Shown in pieces: positions 32,133 to 44,209 of a DNA stretch of 64,000 nucleotides. A program made the translations under genes and the position numbers. The notes under the pieces are model-generated. The model did not search any database, was not told the DNA's origin, and saw only the letters and a list, made by a program, of their open reading frames with translations. The DNA is from Tritrichomonas musculus (Eukaryota > Parabasalia > Tritrichomonadida > Tritrichomonadidae): positions 5,317,501 to 5,381,500 of the forward strand of contig JAPFFF010000005.1 in assembly GCA_039105265.1 (NCBI GenBank), given 5' to 3'. Position 1 is the stretch's first letter, and every line of letters starts with the position of its first letter.

Positions 32133-34343
32133 ATGTTTCAAAAGCTTCCAAATCAAGAAGATTCAAATGAATATTTCCTAAAACCATTGAATCCACAGCT
32201 ATTAAAGGAAAATAAAAATCGAGAAAAATCCAAAAATGTTATTGAGCTGGTGCCTTTTGATAATGATGAATTTAATTTTATTTCATTTATCGATTTTGCC
32301 TACGCAGTTCATGAAACTTTTATAGTTATCGATATTAAACATACAAAAAAAGAAACGACAACAATAGAACTAATGAGAAAAAAGAGACAGTCTTTTGTTC
32401 AATCAATTTTTTATGATTTTCGAATTGAAATTGCAGATAAATTTAAAAGTATTCATGTTTTTATTAAGAATAATATGACAAATTTTGATTACAAAATCAA
32501 AGATGGTATTGAATGTATCAGGTTGAAATGGAGTAAAAGATTTAATCCATTTTTTAAAGCTATTGAAATTGGTCAATTACAAAAAAGTTCTTTAATCTAT
32601 GAAACAGCTATTTTCTTTTCTAAAAACGCAGAACTCTGTCCTCACTGCATTTTGATATTTTTTATGAAAATCGCTAACACAAAAACAGATTTATTTGAAA
32701 AATGCATTAACAATCAAAATAGTATTGAAGATATATTGTTTTATTGTCCTGGATTTATTCAAATTAATTGCTCTAAAAATGATATCAATGATATCAGAAC
32801 GATATCAATAATTTTTCCATGGACATTTCCATTAATAAATTTATTTCATTATATTGAATTGGACGGTTCTTTTCGTGCTGTAAAACCTTATACTTTCTGC
32901 GTGGCACAAGGAATCATTTTCAATGAATCTTTTCCATTCGCCATTACCATCACTCCATCTGAATCTACTGAATTGTATTCCATGATTTTTGACAGAATTA
33001 ATGAAATCACTCAAAGCAAAATTAACTGGAGCGGAAAGTTGATATTATCCGACATGGGAACAGCTCTAAAATCAGTTTGCGATCATTACAATTTCATGCA
33101 ATTCTTCTGTCATCGCCATATAATTGAACACTTTGGTTCAAATTCTGTTCTTGGAAATTTGTGCAGGAAAATCTTAAAAGCTTTTGATCCAATTGAATAC
33201 GGCCAAATATGTATTGAAATTAAAGAAATACTCGAATGCTACAAAAAAGAAAGGCAAACACAAAATGCAACTAATCAAGATACAGAAAACAAAATTAAAG
33301 ATTTAGAAATAATGATTAGTGGTGATAATGGAGATGTCAAGAGTAATTATTTTTATTTGAAATGGGCGCTATGGGTTCGCGGAAGTTATCACGTTGGAAG
33401 ATGCACAAATCATAATGAGAGCTTTCATTCTGTAATAAACGGCACATTGAATTACACTAAATCATTCAAAAAAAAACTTTCAAATTTAATTCAACAAACA
33501 CTTAAGCACTGCTCAAATTTGAAGAAAAGGAAAGGTACATCAATAAAAAGAAAAGTGAAAGCAATAATTCAATTTGTTATAAATAAAACCAAGAATGTTT
33601 CTTTTAACATAATGTGCTTATGCGATGAAAATTGTCATTGTAATGAAGGAGAATATAATAAACAAATATATGGAGCTGAAATACCTTGTACACATCAAAT
33701 TTTATTACCTGCCAAAGCAGAAATTGAAATGATTATCAAAAAACTTACCAATAATAAAGATGGAATAACAATAAATTGTTTAGTTTATTCAATACTTAAT
33801 TACTGCAAATTTTTCAAACGTATTTATGAAGTAAATTACCAAAAACTTGCTGATGACATAATCAAAAATACGAATTTCAATTTTTCAATTCAGTTTAATC
33901 AAAATGATTTTATTCAAATTATAGCTGCAATCTTAAAATGCTTTCGATTTGATTTCCCTGAGGTTCCTGTTATTGATCAAATCTATGATCATGCTCATGA
34001 AATAAAGTACACCTATTTTGATCCCTCAGAAAGACACCCCGAAGAACAATCGAATAATCATGAGCAATATTTTATAAAGGATGATGAATCTGATTATTTT
34101 CAGCATTTCCAAGTTGGTTATGAAAATAAAGGGAAAGAAATACTTTTTGAAACGATCAATGAGGTTTTGAATGTATACCCAGAAATTATACCTCAAAACT
34201 CAGCATATGAATTGTGTATTGATGAGTTTTTGAAATATATGGTTGAAAAAAATGATGATATTGCAAAATCGATAGCAAAATTCAAGATTGCATGTTGGAA
34301 GAAAGCAGATAAATTGATGCATTTGAATAGATTTTTTACATAA
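32133..34343 (+). CDS. Mutator-like (MULE) transposase
   Basis: A 736-residue DDE transposase, intact. First ATG is 32133 (MFQKLPNQEDSNEYFLKPLN); a TTG four codons earlier is not used. The catalytic core is visible: IELDGSFRAVKPYTF (first Asp, about residue 246), LILSDMGTALKSVCDHYNFM (second Asp, about 307), CHRHIIEHF (the MULE C-x-x-H element) and GRCTNHNESFHSVINGT (Glu of the triad, about 428). An N-terminal region before the core and a Cys-rich segment (CLCDENCHCNEGEYNKQIYGAEIPCTH in parts) may bind zinc or DNA. It lies alone between the two satellite arms, which would be its substrate. The lack of frame damage suggests recent activity. Confidence 0.88.
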   Translation: MFQKLPNQEDSNEYFLKPLNPQLLKENKNREKSKNVIELVPFDNDEFNFISFIDFAYAVHETFIVIDIKHTKKETTTIELMRKKRQSFVQSIFYDFRIEIADKFKSIHVFIKNNMTNFDYKIKDGIECIRLKWSKRFNPFFKAIEIGQLQKSSLIYETAIFFSKNAELCPHCILIFFMKIANTKTDLFEKCINNQNSIEDILFYCPGFIQINCSKNDINDIRTISIIFPWTFPLINLFHYIELDGSFRAVKPYTFCVAQGIIFNESFPFAITITPSESTELYSMIFDRINEITQSKINWSGKLILSDMGTALKSVCDHYNFMQFFCHRHIIEHFGSNSVLGNLCRKILKAFDPIEYGQICIEIKEILECYKKERQTQNATNQDTENKIKDLEIMISGDNGDVKSNYFYLKWALWVRGSYHVGRCTNHNESFHSVINGTLNYTKSFKKKLSNLIQQTLKHCSNLKKRKGTSIKRKVKAIIQFVINKTKNVSFNIMCLCDENCHCNEGEYNKQIYGAEIPCTHQILLPAKAEIEMIIKKLTNNKDGITINCLVYSILNYCKFFKRIYEVNYQKLADDIIKNTNFNFSIQFNQNDFIQIIAAILKCFRFDFPEVPVIDQIYDHAHEIKYTYFDPSERHPEEQSNNHEQYFIKDDESDYFQHFQVGYENKGKEILFETINEVLNVYPEIIPQNSAYELCIDEFLKYMVEKNDDIAKSIAKFKIACWKKADKLMHLNRFFT

Positions 34344-34452
34344 GAGTTAAAAAATATTAATAAAAAAATAAAATAATAAATATTAATATATCATTTAATT
34401 AAAAATAAGTGGAATATTACAAATATTTTAATGATCTAATGTTATAATAATT

Positions 34453-37400
34453 GATATAACGCCTTATTTGATTGTCTTATAACTGATATTAAAAAGATAA
34501 TTAGCCTGAGAGAAGTGCATGAGTGAGATATTTAAACAACGTATAAGATGCTTAATTGTTGTTAGAATCCTCGTTTATAACTGATACAACGCCTTATTTG
34601 ATTGTCGTATAACTGATATTAAAAAGATAATTAGCCTGAGAGAAGTGCATGAGTGAGATATTTAAACAACGTATAAGATACTTAATTGTTGTTAGAATCC
34701 TCGTTTATAACTGATACAACGCCTTATTTGATTGTCTTATAACTGATATTAAAAAGATAATTAGCCTGAGAGAAGTGCATGAGTGAGATATTTAAACAAC
34801 GTATAAGATACTTAATTGTTGTTAGAATCCTCGTTTATAACTGATACAACGCCTTATTTGATTGTCGTATAACTGATATTAAAAAGATAATTAGCCTGAG
34901 AGAAGTGCATGAGTGAGATATTTAAACAACGTATAAGATGCTTAATTGTTGCTAGAATCCTCGTTTATAACTGATACAACGCCTTATTTGATTGTCTTAT
35001 AACTGATATTAAAAAGATAATTAGCCTGAGAGAAGTGCATGAGTGAGATATTTAAACAACGTATAAGATGCTTAATTGTTGTTAGAATCCTCGTTTATAA
35101 CTGATACAACGCCTTATTTGATTGTCGTATAACTGATATTAAAAAGATAATTAGCCTGAGAGAAGTGCATGAGTGAGATATTTAAACAACGTATAAGATA
35201 CTTAATTGTTGTTAGAATCCTCGTTTATAACTGATACAACGCCTTATTTGATTGTCGTATAACTGATATTAAAAAGATAATTAGCCTGAGAGAAGTGCAT
35301 GAGTGAGATATTTAAACAACGTATAAGATACTTAATTGTTGTTAGAATCCTCGTTTATAACTGATACAACGCCTTATTTGATTGTCGTATAACTGATATT
35401 AAAAAGATAATTAGCCTGAGAGAAGTGCATGAGTGAGATATTTAAACAACGTATAAGATGCTTAATTGTTGTTAGAATCCTCGTTTATAACTGATACAAC
35501 GCCTTATTTGATTGTCTTATAACTGATATTAAAAAGATAATTAGCCTGAGAGAAGTGCATGAGTGAGATATTTAAACAACGTATAAGATGCTTAATTGTT
35601 GTTAGAATCCTCGTTTATAACTGATACAACGCCTTATTTGATTGTCTTATAACTGATATTAAAAAGATAATTAGCCTGAGAGAAGTGCATGAGTGAGATA
35701 TTTAAACAACGTATAAGATGCTTAATTGTTGTTAGAATCCTCGTTTATAACTGATACAACGCCTTATTTGATTGTCGTATAACTGATATTAAAAAGATAA
35801 TTAGCCTGAGAGAAGTGCATGAGTGAGATATTTAAACAACGTATAAGATGCTTAATTGTTGTTAGAATCCTCGTTTATAACTGATACAACGCCTTATTTG
35901 ATTGTCGTATAACTGATATTAAAAAGATAATTAGCCTGAGAGAAGTGCATGAGTGAGATATTTAAACAACGTATAAGATACTTAATTGTTGTTAGAATCC
36001 TCGTTTATAACTGATACAACGCCTTATTTGATTGTCGTATAACTGATATTAAAAAGATAATTAGCCTGAGAGAAGTGCATGAGTGAGATATTTAAACAAC
36101 GTATAAGATACTTAATTGTTGCTAGAATCCTCGTTTATAACTGATACAACGCCTTATTTGATTGTCTTATAACTGATATTAAAAAGATAATTAGCCTGAG
36201 AGAAGTGCATGAGTGAGATATTTAAACAACGTATAAGATGCTTAATTGTTGTTAGAATCCTCGTTTATAACTGATACAACGCCTTATTTGATTGTCGTAT
36301 AACTGATATTAAAAAGATAATTAGCCTGAGAGAAGTGCATGAGTGAGATATTTAAACAACGTATAAGATGCTTAATTGTTGTTAGAATCCTCGTTTATAA
36401 CTGATACAACGCCTTATTTGATTGTCGTATAACTGATATTAAAAAGATAATTAGCCTGAGAGAAGTGCATGAGTGAGATATTTAAACAACGTATAAGATG
36501 CTTAATTGTTGTTAGAATCCTCGTTTATAACTGATACAACGCCTTATTTGATTGTCGTATAACTGATATTAAAAAGATAATTAGCCTGAGAGAAGTGCAT
36601 GAGTGAGATATTTAAACAACGTATAAGATGCTTAATTGTTGTTAGAATCCTCGTTTATAACTGATACAACGCCTTATTTGATTGTCGTATAACTGATATT
36701 AAAAAGATAATTAGCCTGAGAGAAGTGCATGAGTGAGATATTTAAACAACGTATAAGATACTTAATTGTTGTTAGAATCCTCGTTTATAACTGATACAAC
36801 GCCTTATTTGATTGTCTTATAACTGATATTAAAAAGATAATTAGCCTGAGAGAAGTGCATGAGTGAGATATTTAAACAACGTATAAGATGCTTAATTGTT
36901 GTTAGAATCCTCGTTTATAACTGATACAACGCCTTATTTGATTGTCGTATAACTGATATTAAAAAGATAATTAGCCTGAGAGAAGTGCATGAGTGAGATA
37001 TTTAAACAACGTATAAGATGCTTAATTGTTGTTAGAATCCTCGTTTATAACTGATACAACGCCTTATTTGATTGTCGTATAACTGATATTAAAAAGATAA
37101 TTAGCCTGAGAGAAGTGCATGAGTGAGATATTTAAACAACGTATAAGATGCTTAATTGTTGTTAGAATCCTCGTTTATAACTGATACAACGCCTTATTTG
37201 ATTGTCGTATAACTGATATTAAAAAGATAATTAGCCTGAGAGAAGTGCATGAGTGAGATATTTAAACAACGTATAAGATACTTAATTGTTGTTAGAATCC
37301 TCGTTTATAACTGATACAACGCCTTATTTGATTGTCGTATAACTGATATTAAAAAGATAATTAGCCTGAAAGAAGTGCATGAGTGAGATATTTAAACAAC

Positions 37401-38357
37401 GTATAAGATACTTAATTGTTGTTAGAATCCTCGTTTATAACTGATACAACGCCTTATTTGATTGTCGTATAACTGATATTAAAAAGATAATTAGCCTGAG
37501 AGAAGTGCATGAGTGAGATATTTAAACAACGTATAAGATACTTAATTGTTGTTAGAATCCTCGTTTATAACTGATACAACGCCTTATTTGATTGTCGTAT
37601 AACTGATATTAAAAAGATAATTAGCCTGAGAGAAGTGCATGAGTGAGATATTTAAACAACGTATAAGATACTTAATTGTTGCTAGAATCCTCGTTTATAA
37701 CTGATACAACGCCTTATTTGATTGTCTTATAACTGATATTAAAAAGATAATTAGCCTGAGAGAAGTGCATGAGTGAGATATTTAAACAACGTATAAGATG
37801 CTTAATTGTTGTTAGAATCCTCGTTTATAACTGATACAACGCCTTATTTGATTGTCTTATAACTGATATTAAAAAGATAATTAGCCTGAGAGAAGTGCAT
37901 GAGTGAGATATTTAAACAACGTATAAGATACTTAATTGTTGTTAGAATCCTCGTTTATAACTGATACAACGCCTTATTTGATTGTCGTATAACTGATATT
38001 AAAAAGATAATTAGCCTGAGAGAAGTGCATGAGTGAGATATTTAAACAACGTATAAGATGCTTAATTGTTGTTAGAATCCTCGTTTATAACTGATACAAC
38101 GCCTTATTTGATTGTCTTATAACTGATATTAAAAAGATAATTAGCCTGAGAGAAGTGCATGAGTGAGATATTTAAACAACGTATAAGATACTTAATTGTT
38201 GTTAGAATCCTCGTTTATAACTGATACAACGCCTTATTTGATTGTCGTATAACTGATATTAAAAAGATAATTAGCCTGAGAGAAGTGCATGAGTGAGATA
38301 TTTAAACAACGTATAAGATGCTTAATTGTTGCTAGAATCCTCGTTTATAACTGATAT
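34453..38357 (-). repeat. 130-bp tandem array, right arm (about 30 copies)
   Basis: The same 130-bp unit as the left arm but inverted, about 30 head-to-tail copies to GTTTATAACTGATAT at 38357. Three positions vary in combination (GTCTTAT or GTCGTAT; AAGATGC or AAGATAC; TTGTTAG or TTGCTAG), and one unit near 37370 reads CCTGAAAG. Confidence 0.97.
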
Positions 38358-38740
38358 AAAATGGCCCTGATATATACAAAGAATTTCATATTATTTACAA
38401 TATGTTTAATTATTATACTAATTTCAAACCATAATTTGTTTCATATTAGAAACAAACGCCTGTTTTGCTAAGGCAACTGATGTCCTTTCAAGAACGTTGA
38501 TTAGATATTAATATAATAAATTAAACATATCATAAAATAGCGGGGTTTTTGTTGAAAATTATTTTTAACATTTTTTTTACCTATACGATCAACATTTGTA
38601 TATTCCCTGAAAAAGATATCACTTTTTGTATAATCTATTCAAAAAATAATCATCTTTATTCAATTTTTTTTCTATTGTTATTTGCAACCTTGCTTTCAAA
38701 AAGTGGGCGCGAGTTTGTGTTGAAAAAAATTTTAGCCATT
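38358..38740 (-). repeat. right outer terminal inverted repeat of the Mutator-like element
   Basis: Inverse of 29579-29960 with a few indels in homopolymers near the tip (GAAAAAAATTTTAGCCATT against AATGGCTAATAAATTTTTC). Confidence 0.9.
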
Positions 38741-38858
38741 CACTAACCAAATAAATTTAAATTCGATGTATAATCAAGATTAAACTTCCATTATAAGAAT
38801 AGATCTTCATGGATTTTAATTCTAAATCATATAAAGCTGACATTTACTTAGTATCTAA

Positions 38859-40320
38859 CTAAAATAGAAATAATTAGTCAAGATATTTATCTTAAAATAT
38901 AAAAAATGAGAAAATTTCTGAGAATATCAAGATCTATATCAGAAAATAAATGATATAGTCGATTGCTATTTGAAAACAAGAGCAAATGAAATAAAATGAA
39001 ATTTGAAAAAAATAAAAAAGTTGTTTTCAATGAGTGTTTTTTATTTATTCAGGTACTTTTTGTATGAATATTTTGCTTTTTGTTTGATATTGGTAGTTTT
39101 TCAAAGATTTTAACGTAATTTTAAGACGTTAATTTTTATGAAAATTTGGTGTTCAAAACGTTTAATACACAATTTTAAAGAACTTGGTGAGCTTTATTCG
39201 GGATAAACGAATACATATTACGCAATTTTGAGTAAAGAAAAGAATAACGATTAGAAATATGAAATTGACCTACAAAAAATGGTCAAATAAAAAGATCTGA
39301 CAAAATATTTTTCCTCTATTTATTTTTTAATTTTTAATATAAAGTTAAGATGTACGTAAAAAATTGTCTGACCAGTTTTTTTTATTTGTTCCAAAAAAAT
39401 TTCTATACCTAATTATGATTCAAAACTCAATAACAACAAAAGGAAAAAATAAATCCTCCGGCCAAATCTAATATTTATATATATATATTTGAAATCAATC
39501 ATAAAATCTTCTAAAATGCTTAGATTCACCTCATTTTCAAGCTTTTTTAAAAAAATATGAAAATTCAATGCATTTTATATTTTTGATTATTGAATTTGAA
39601 AAGAATTGAATAGAATATAAAATGAAAAATACTATTTTCTCCGTAGCCATGAATATAAATTTTTGTCATTTGATTTTTGGTATATGAAAATTAAATCAAA
39701 AAATATTAGATTTAGCCGGAGGATTTATTTTTTCCTTTTGTTGTTATTGAGTTTTGAATCATAATTAGGTATAGAAATTTTTTTGGAACAAATAAAAAAA
39801 ACTGGTCAGACAATTTTTTACGTACATCTTAACTTTATATTAAAAATTAAAAAATAAATAGAGGAAAAATATTTTGTCAGATCTTTTTATTTGACCATTT
39901 TTTGTAGGTCAATTTCATATTTCTAATCGTTATTCTTTTCTTTACTCAAAATTGCGTAATATGTATTCGTTTATCCCGAATAAAGCTCACCAAGTTCTTT
40001 AAAATTGTGTATTAAACGTTTTGAACACCAAATTTTCATAAAAATTAACGTCTTAAAATTACGTTAAAATCTTTGAAAAACTACCAATATCAAACAAAAA
40101 GCAAAATATTCATACAAAAAGTACCTGAATAAATAAAAAACACTCATTGAAAACAACTTTTTTATTTTTTTCAAATTTCATTTTATTTCATTTGCTCTTG
40201 TTTTCAAATAGCAATCGACTATATCATTTATTTTCTGATATAGATCTTGATATTCTCAGAAATTTTCTCATTTTTTGATATTTTAAGAAAAATATCTCAA
40301 CTAATATTTATATTTTAGCA
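38859..40320. mobile_element. 1.46-kb palindromic (foldback) element
   Basis: Two arms of about 600 bases, roughly 38859-39475 and 39698-40320, are inverse copies with near-perfect pairing; only the central 220 bases are unpaired. The arms meet the centre at ATCCTCCGGCCAAATCTAAT and its inverse TTAGCCGGAGGAT. There is no ORF. The outermost 40 bases of each arm are more diverged. It begins about 120 bases from the right end of the Mutator-like element. Read as a non-autonomous foldback transposon; no target duplication could be assigned. Confidence 0.82.
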
Positions 40321-41230
40321 AATTTTAAAATATTTACTGATATTTCCAATTATATATTCACATCCAGCAAATTATTTTAAACAATTATTGGTAAATTGTT
40401 AAATATTTGATTATGTTAAAAATCTATCTAAAAGTTTGCAATTATGTATGATATATTGTGAAATCATTAAATCTACTAGCTTTTAGTTGTTATATCAAGA
40501 TCTCTAAATCAAGTTATTTAAGAAAATACTCTATTTTCGAAATTCTCTCAAATTCTACAATTATAGATATCAAAATGTCAAAGGATATAAAAACAAAAAA
40601 ATATAATATACGATATTATAAATAGAAATCTTATATTATGCTCGATATATTAAATATTCATATTTTATACATATATTCAAATTTGACTGTATAAAATCAT
40701 ATAAAATAAAATCTCAGAAAATTGAGAATCATTCAAAAAAGAATTCAAAAAAAAACTTAAAGAACCAGAGAAATGATTTCTCGCATTTTTTGAAATTTTA
40801 TTTGATAAATCGCAATAACATTTAAAATTATTAGTTTTGTACGGAGGAAATTTTTTTTTGTTGAGTCTTTTTCAATATCTCAAATAATTATTAGAAAATA
40901 ATTAATTTAGAATAAAATAAAAAAAATCCTCCGGACATTTCTTTGTGCACATTCTAATTTTATAAAAAGAATTTAAAAAAAAGCAACAGAGAAAATTTTT
41001 TTCTCATATCGAATAAGCCCACTTTTTCAACTATACCCTTAACGGTAAAATTTATTATTTTTTTTCAATAATATATCTCAAGAAAAAATGATTTATTCTA
41101 TTAAAATTATTAAAAAAAATAATTTTTAATAGACAATTAACATAAAAGCAAAATATATTTTTAAAAAATCATATTGTTAATGAGAAAAATTGATTTTTAT
41201 AATAGATGATTAAAAATAATGTAAAGCAAT
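40321..41230. other. AT-rich intergenic DNA with a small TCCTCCGG hairpin
   Basis: No gene. GTACGGAGGAAATTTTTTT at 40839 faces AAAAAAATCCTCCGGAC at 40921, a 98-bp hairpin that shares the TCCTCCGG core with the centre of the neighbouring palindrome. Confidence 0.5.
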
Positions 41231-43713
41231 TGTTTTATCAGCACAGCGAATTTTAAATTATCAAATGAAAATTTGGGAAAAGGTATTTTTGGTACTGCTT
41301 ATATTGTCAAAAATCTTACTGATCAAGAAAGCTATGTGGCCAAAATATTAGATTCCATCGCAGAATTCGATTGAGAAATATTCAAGATCAATTCTTGCGC
41401 ACTTTCTTAATTATACACAAATTAAAGCGTTCAACAATCGCCAATGTCAAAGGAATTAATTTTCAATCGCTAATTGATCGATCAAAGATTGGGCCAACAA
41501 TTATAACCGAATATTTTTCAGATGGTTCTTTAAAAAATAAACTTAGCAGAGAAAATAATTTCATCGACTCAAATTGGAATTCAACGCAAAAACATATTAC
41601 ATTGGGAATCGCAGACGCAATGAGATATTTACATCATAATCAGATATATCATCTAGATTTAAAACCAGAGAATATTCTTTTCGATAATAAATTCTACCCA
41701 CACGTCTGTGACTATGGATTATCCGCATGTTTTCCTCAAATATTCAAAAATTCAATTGATTTGGCCATGAAAAGTGAAATTAATTCACTTCTATATACGT
41801 CGCCAGAACTGCTAAGTGGAGAAGAATCAAGCAATCAAGCTTCAGATATCTACTCATTTGCATTTCTAGCTTTTTCAATTGTCACAGAAAAAGTTCCATT
41901 TTACAATCATGATACATCGATCACATCACCTGATTTTATTCACAAAATTAAACTTGACTATCGTCCAATTTTCACTGATGATTTCACAAAGAAAATGAGA
42001 GAGTTGATTTCTCGCTGCTGGAGTCCAAAAGTTGAAGATCGTCCTTCATTTGACGAAATTTTTGAGCAGCTTTCAACTGACTTTTCATATTTCAAAGAAA
42101 CCGTTGATCATAATTCAATTCAACACTATCTCAATCAGCTTTCCTGTGAAGAAGGGAAAGGCGGCAATAATGAAAATAATACACAAAAAGATGAAATACA
42201 AAAATGTATTCAAAAAGTTGATAAACCGCAAAATGACTCTGAAAAAGTTGATGATTTGAAAAAGTCAAACATAGACTATGTCACTGCTATCCACGCTCTC
42301 CATGGAAACGAAAGAGAACGAAATTCCAAGCAAGCTTTCTTATCATTGAAGAAGTCATCAGAAGAAGGAAGAAGATAAGCTTCGTATCTTCTTGGTCTTT
42401 TGTATGAAAACGGTGACGGTTTTGAGCGAAACTTAGAAGAAGCAATGAAATACTATCAAAGGGCGTCAGAACAAGGCGATTCAAATGGATTCAATCGGAT
42501 TGGATTTTGCTATGATAATGAGAAAGAATATCCGAAAGCGATTGAAAATTACGAGAAAGCAACCAAGATGGGAAACTTGTTTGCCCTGAACAATCCTGGC
42601 TTCATGTACAGCAATGGGAAAGGAGTTGATCAGGACTATTTGAAAGCGATTGAATACTTTCATAAAGCTGCCGATCTTGGACTCCCAATTGCAATGAACA
42701 ATCTTGCCTTTCTTTATGAAAGAGGGAAAGGAGTTGACCAAGACTACTCGAAAGCAATAGAATTGTATGAAAAAGCCATCTCATTTGAAGTTCTAGATGC
42801 GATGAACAATCTCGTCTTTTTGTACGACAAAGGACGCGGTGTTAAACAAGACTATTCAAAAGCATTTGAATTGTATCAAAAAGCTGCAGCTCTCGGCGAT
42901 TCAACGGCATTCGCAAACATCGCAATTCTGTATGAAGAAGGGAAAGGAGTAAAGCAAGATTATTCAAAAGCTGTTGATTATTATCAAAAAGCTGCAGGCC
43001 TTGAATCAGCAAAAGCTTTGAATCACCTCAGAATTCTCTATCGTAAAGGAACACCTGCTTTTCAAAGGGATTATTCAAAAGCTTTTGATTATTATCAAAA
43101 AGCTGTCAATCTTGGTTTTCCTGATTCTTTTTATAATTTGGGTCTTCTTTATTTAAATGGTGAAGGTGTCGATCAAAATTTTTCAATGGCTATTGAATTA
43201 TTTCAAAAAGGTGCAGAACTTGGAGTTTCTGATGCTTTCTTTAATATCGGGCTCCTTTATGAAGAAGGAAAAGGTGTCACTCAGGATTATTTAAAGGCTG
43301 TCGAATGCTTCCAAAAAGCTGCTAGCCATAATCAGCCAAACGCATTGCATAATCTGGGTATTATTTATGAAAAAGGAAAAGGTGTTAAGCAAGATTATCA
43401 AATGGCAATCGATTACTATTTAAAAGCTGCTGATCTTGGATTTCCAGCTTCTTTCTATCAGCTTGGTTTATTGTATGAGAAAGGATTGGAGGTTGAAAAG
43501 GATTCCACAAAAGCAATGGAATGTTATCAAAAGGCTGCAAATCTTGGACTTCCTGCAGCATTCTTTAATTTGGGTTTACTTTACGAATCTAGTATTAAAA
43601 AAAACTTATCAAAGACAATTGAATGCTATAGAATTGCTGCTGATCATGGATTTCTAGATGCTGAAAAGAAATTAAATGAACTACAGACAGATTTATCTAA
43701 TGGTTCACAATAA
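41231..43713 (+). pseudogene. broken tyrosine-kinase-like kinase / Sel1-repeat protein gene
   Basis: Three pieces of one gene. (1) 41231-41370 encodes the kinase glycine loop and Lys (LSNENLGKGIFGTAYIV...YVAKIL) and ends in TGA after AEFD. (2) In another frame, 41371-42378 carries the rest of the kinase: HLDLKPENILFD (catalytic loop), DYGLS in place of DFG, SPELLSGEES and the C-lobe RCWSPKVEDRPSFDEI. (3) After an in-frame TAA at 42376-42378 the same frame runs to 43713 with about ten Sel1-like repeats of about 36 residues (KGVDQDYSKAIELYEKAA). So one frameshift and one nonsense codon separate parts that make single proteins in trichomonads and Entamoeba. Pieces 2 and 3 have no ATG at their first codon (TTG). 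Sequence between breaks is otherwise intact, so inactivation is recent, or these are assembly errors. Confidence 0.85.
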
Positions 43714-43896
43714 GAACTAACATATATTATATTTGAAAACTAATAAAATAAAATTTTACATATTTTTTTATGTGAATTTTTTTATCATGTATATATATAT
43801 AAAAGTAGTTATTATGATCTTTCTTAAACATGTTTTTTTTTTAAAATGCAAAATAAATATATATTAAAGATATCTATTTTATTTCAATACCAGTAA

Positions 43897-43968
43897 TCTC
43901 TTGTAGTGTAGTGGTTATCACATGGGACTCTGAATCCCGGAATGGAGGTTCGATTCCTCCCGAGAGAA
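43897..43968 (+). tRNA. tRNA-Gln (CTG anticodon)
   Basis: A complete cloverleaf: acceptor TCTCTTG/CGAGAGA with discriminator A, D arm TAGTGTAGTGGTTATCA, anticodon stem TGGGA/TCCCG around loop CTCTGAA giving anticodon CTG, and T arm GGAGGTTCGATTCCTCC. A box and B box promoters are intact, there is no intron and no encoded CCA. It is followed at once by a T9 tract. Confidence 0.95.
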
Positions 43969-43971
43969 AAA

Positions 43972-43980
43972 TTTTTTTTT
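43972..43980 (+). terminator. RNA polymerase III T-tract terminator
   Basis: Nine consecutive T starting four bases after the tRNA end. Confidence 0.85.
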
Positions 43981-44209
43981 ATAAAACTAAACCTTTCAAA
44001 AGAGATTTTGACTTTATATTTTTTCCAAATATATTTTGGCTAAAAAAAATATTTGTATCCTAAAATTTTTTTTGAAAAATTTATCAACTATGACAAAACT
44101 TTAAGTTCAAAAAATTCAAAATAATCTGAGAGATCATTCAATAATTGAATTGATTTATTAGGCCATCCAAAATTTCCATTAAAAGTGCCACTTTAATTTA
44201 AATCGCAAA

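Larger units (their letters stand above)
29579..38740. mobile_element. 9.2-kb Mutator-like element with satellite-bearing inverted arms
   Basis: Composite transposon. The outer 382-383 bp of each end are near-identical inverted repeats starting AATGGCTAA and ending TTAGCCATT. Inside each lies a tandem array of one 130-bp unit, in opposite orientation on the two sides: about 14.6 units left and about 30 right. The remaining 2.6 kb holds a single intact MULE transposase at 32133-34343. Total inverted-repeat length is therefore about 2.3 kb left and 4.3 kb right. I could not find an 8-11 bp target duplication directly outside these limits, so the exact boundary may be off by some bases. Confidence 0.88.

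Noticed and set aside
29961-38357. CRISPR-like repeat array
   Set aside because: Units are 130 bp, directly adjacent and identical throughout, with no variable spacers and no cas genes, inside a eukaryotic transposon.
41371-42378. Stand-alone kinase gene starting at 41371
   Set aside because: The first codon is TTG, the glycine loop lies upstream in another frame, and the same frame continues into Sel1 repeats after one TAA.
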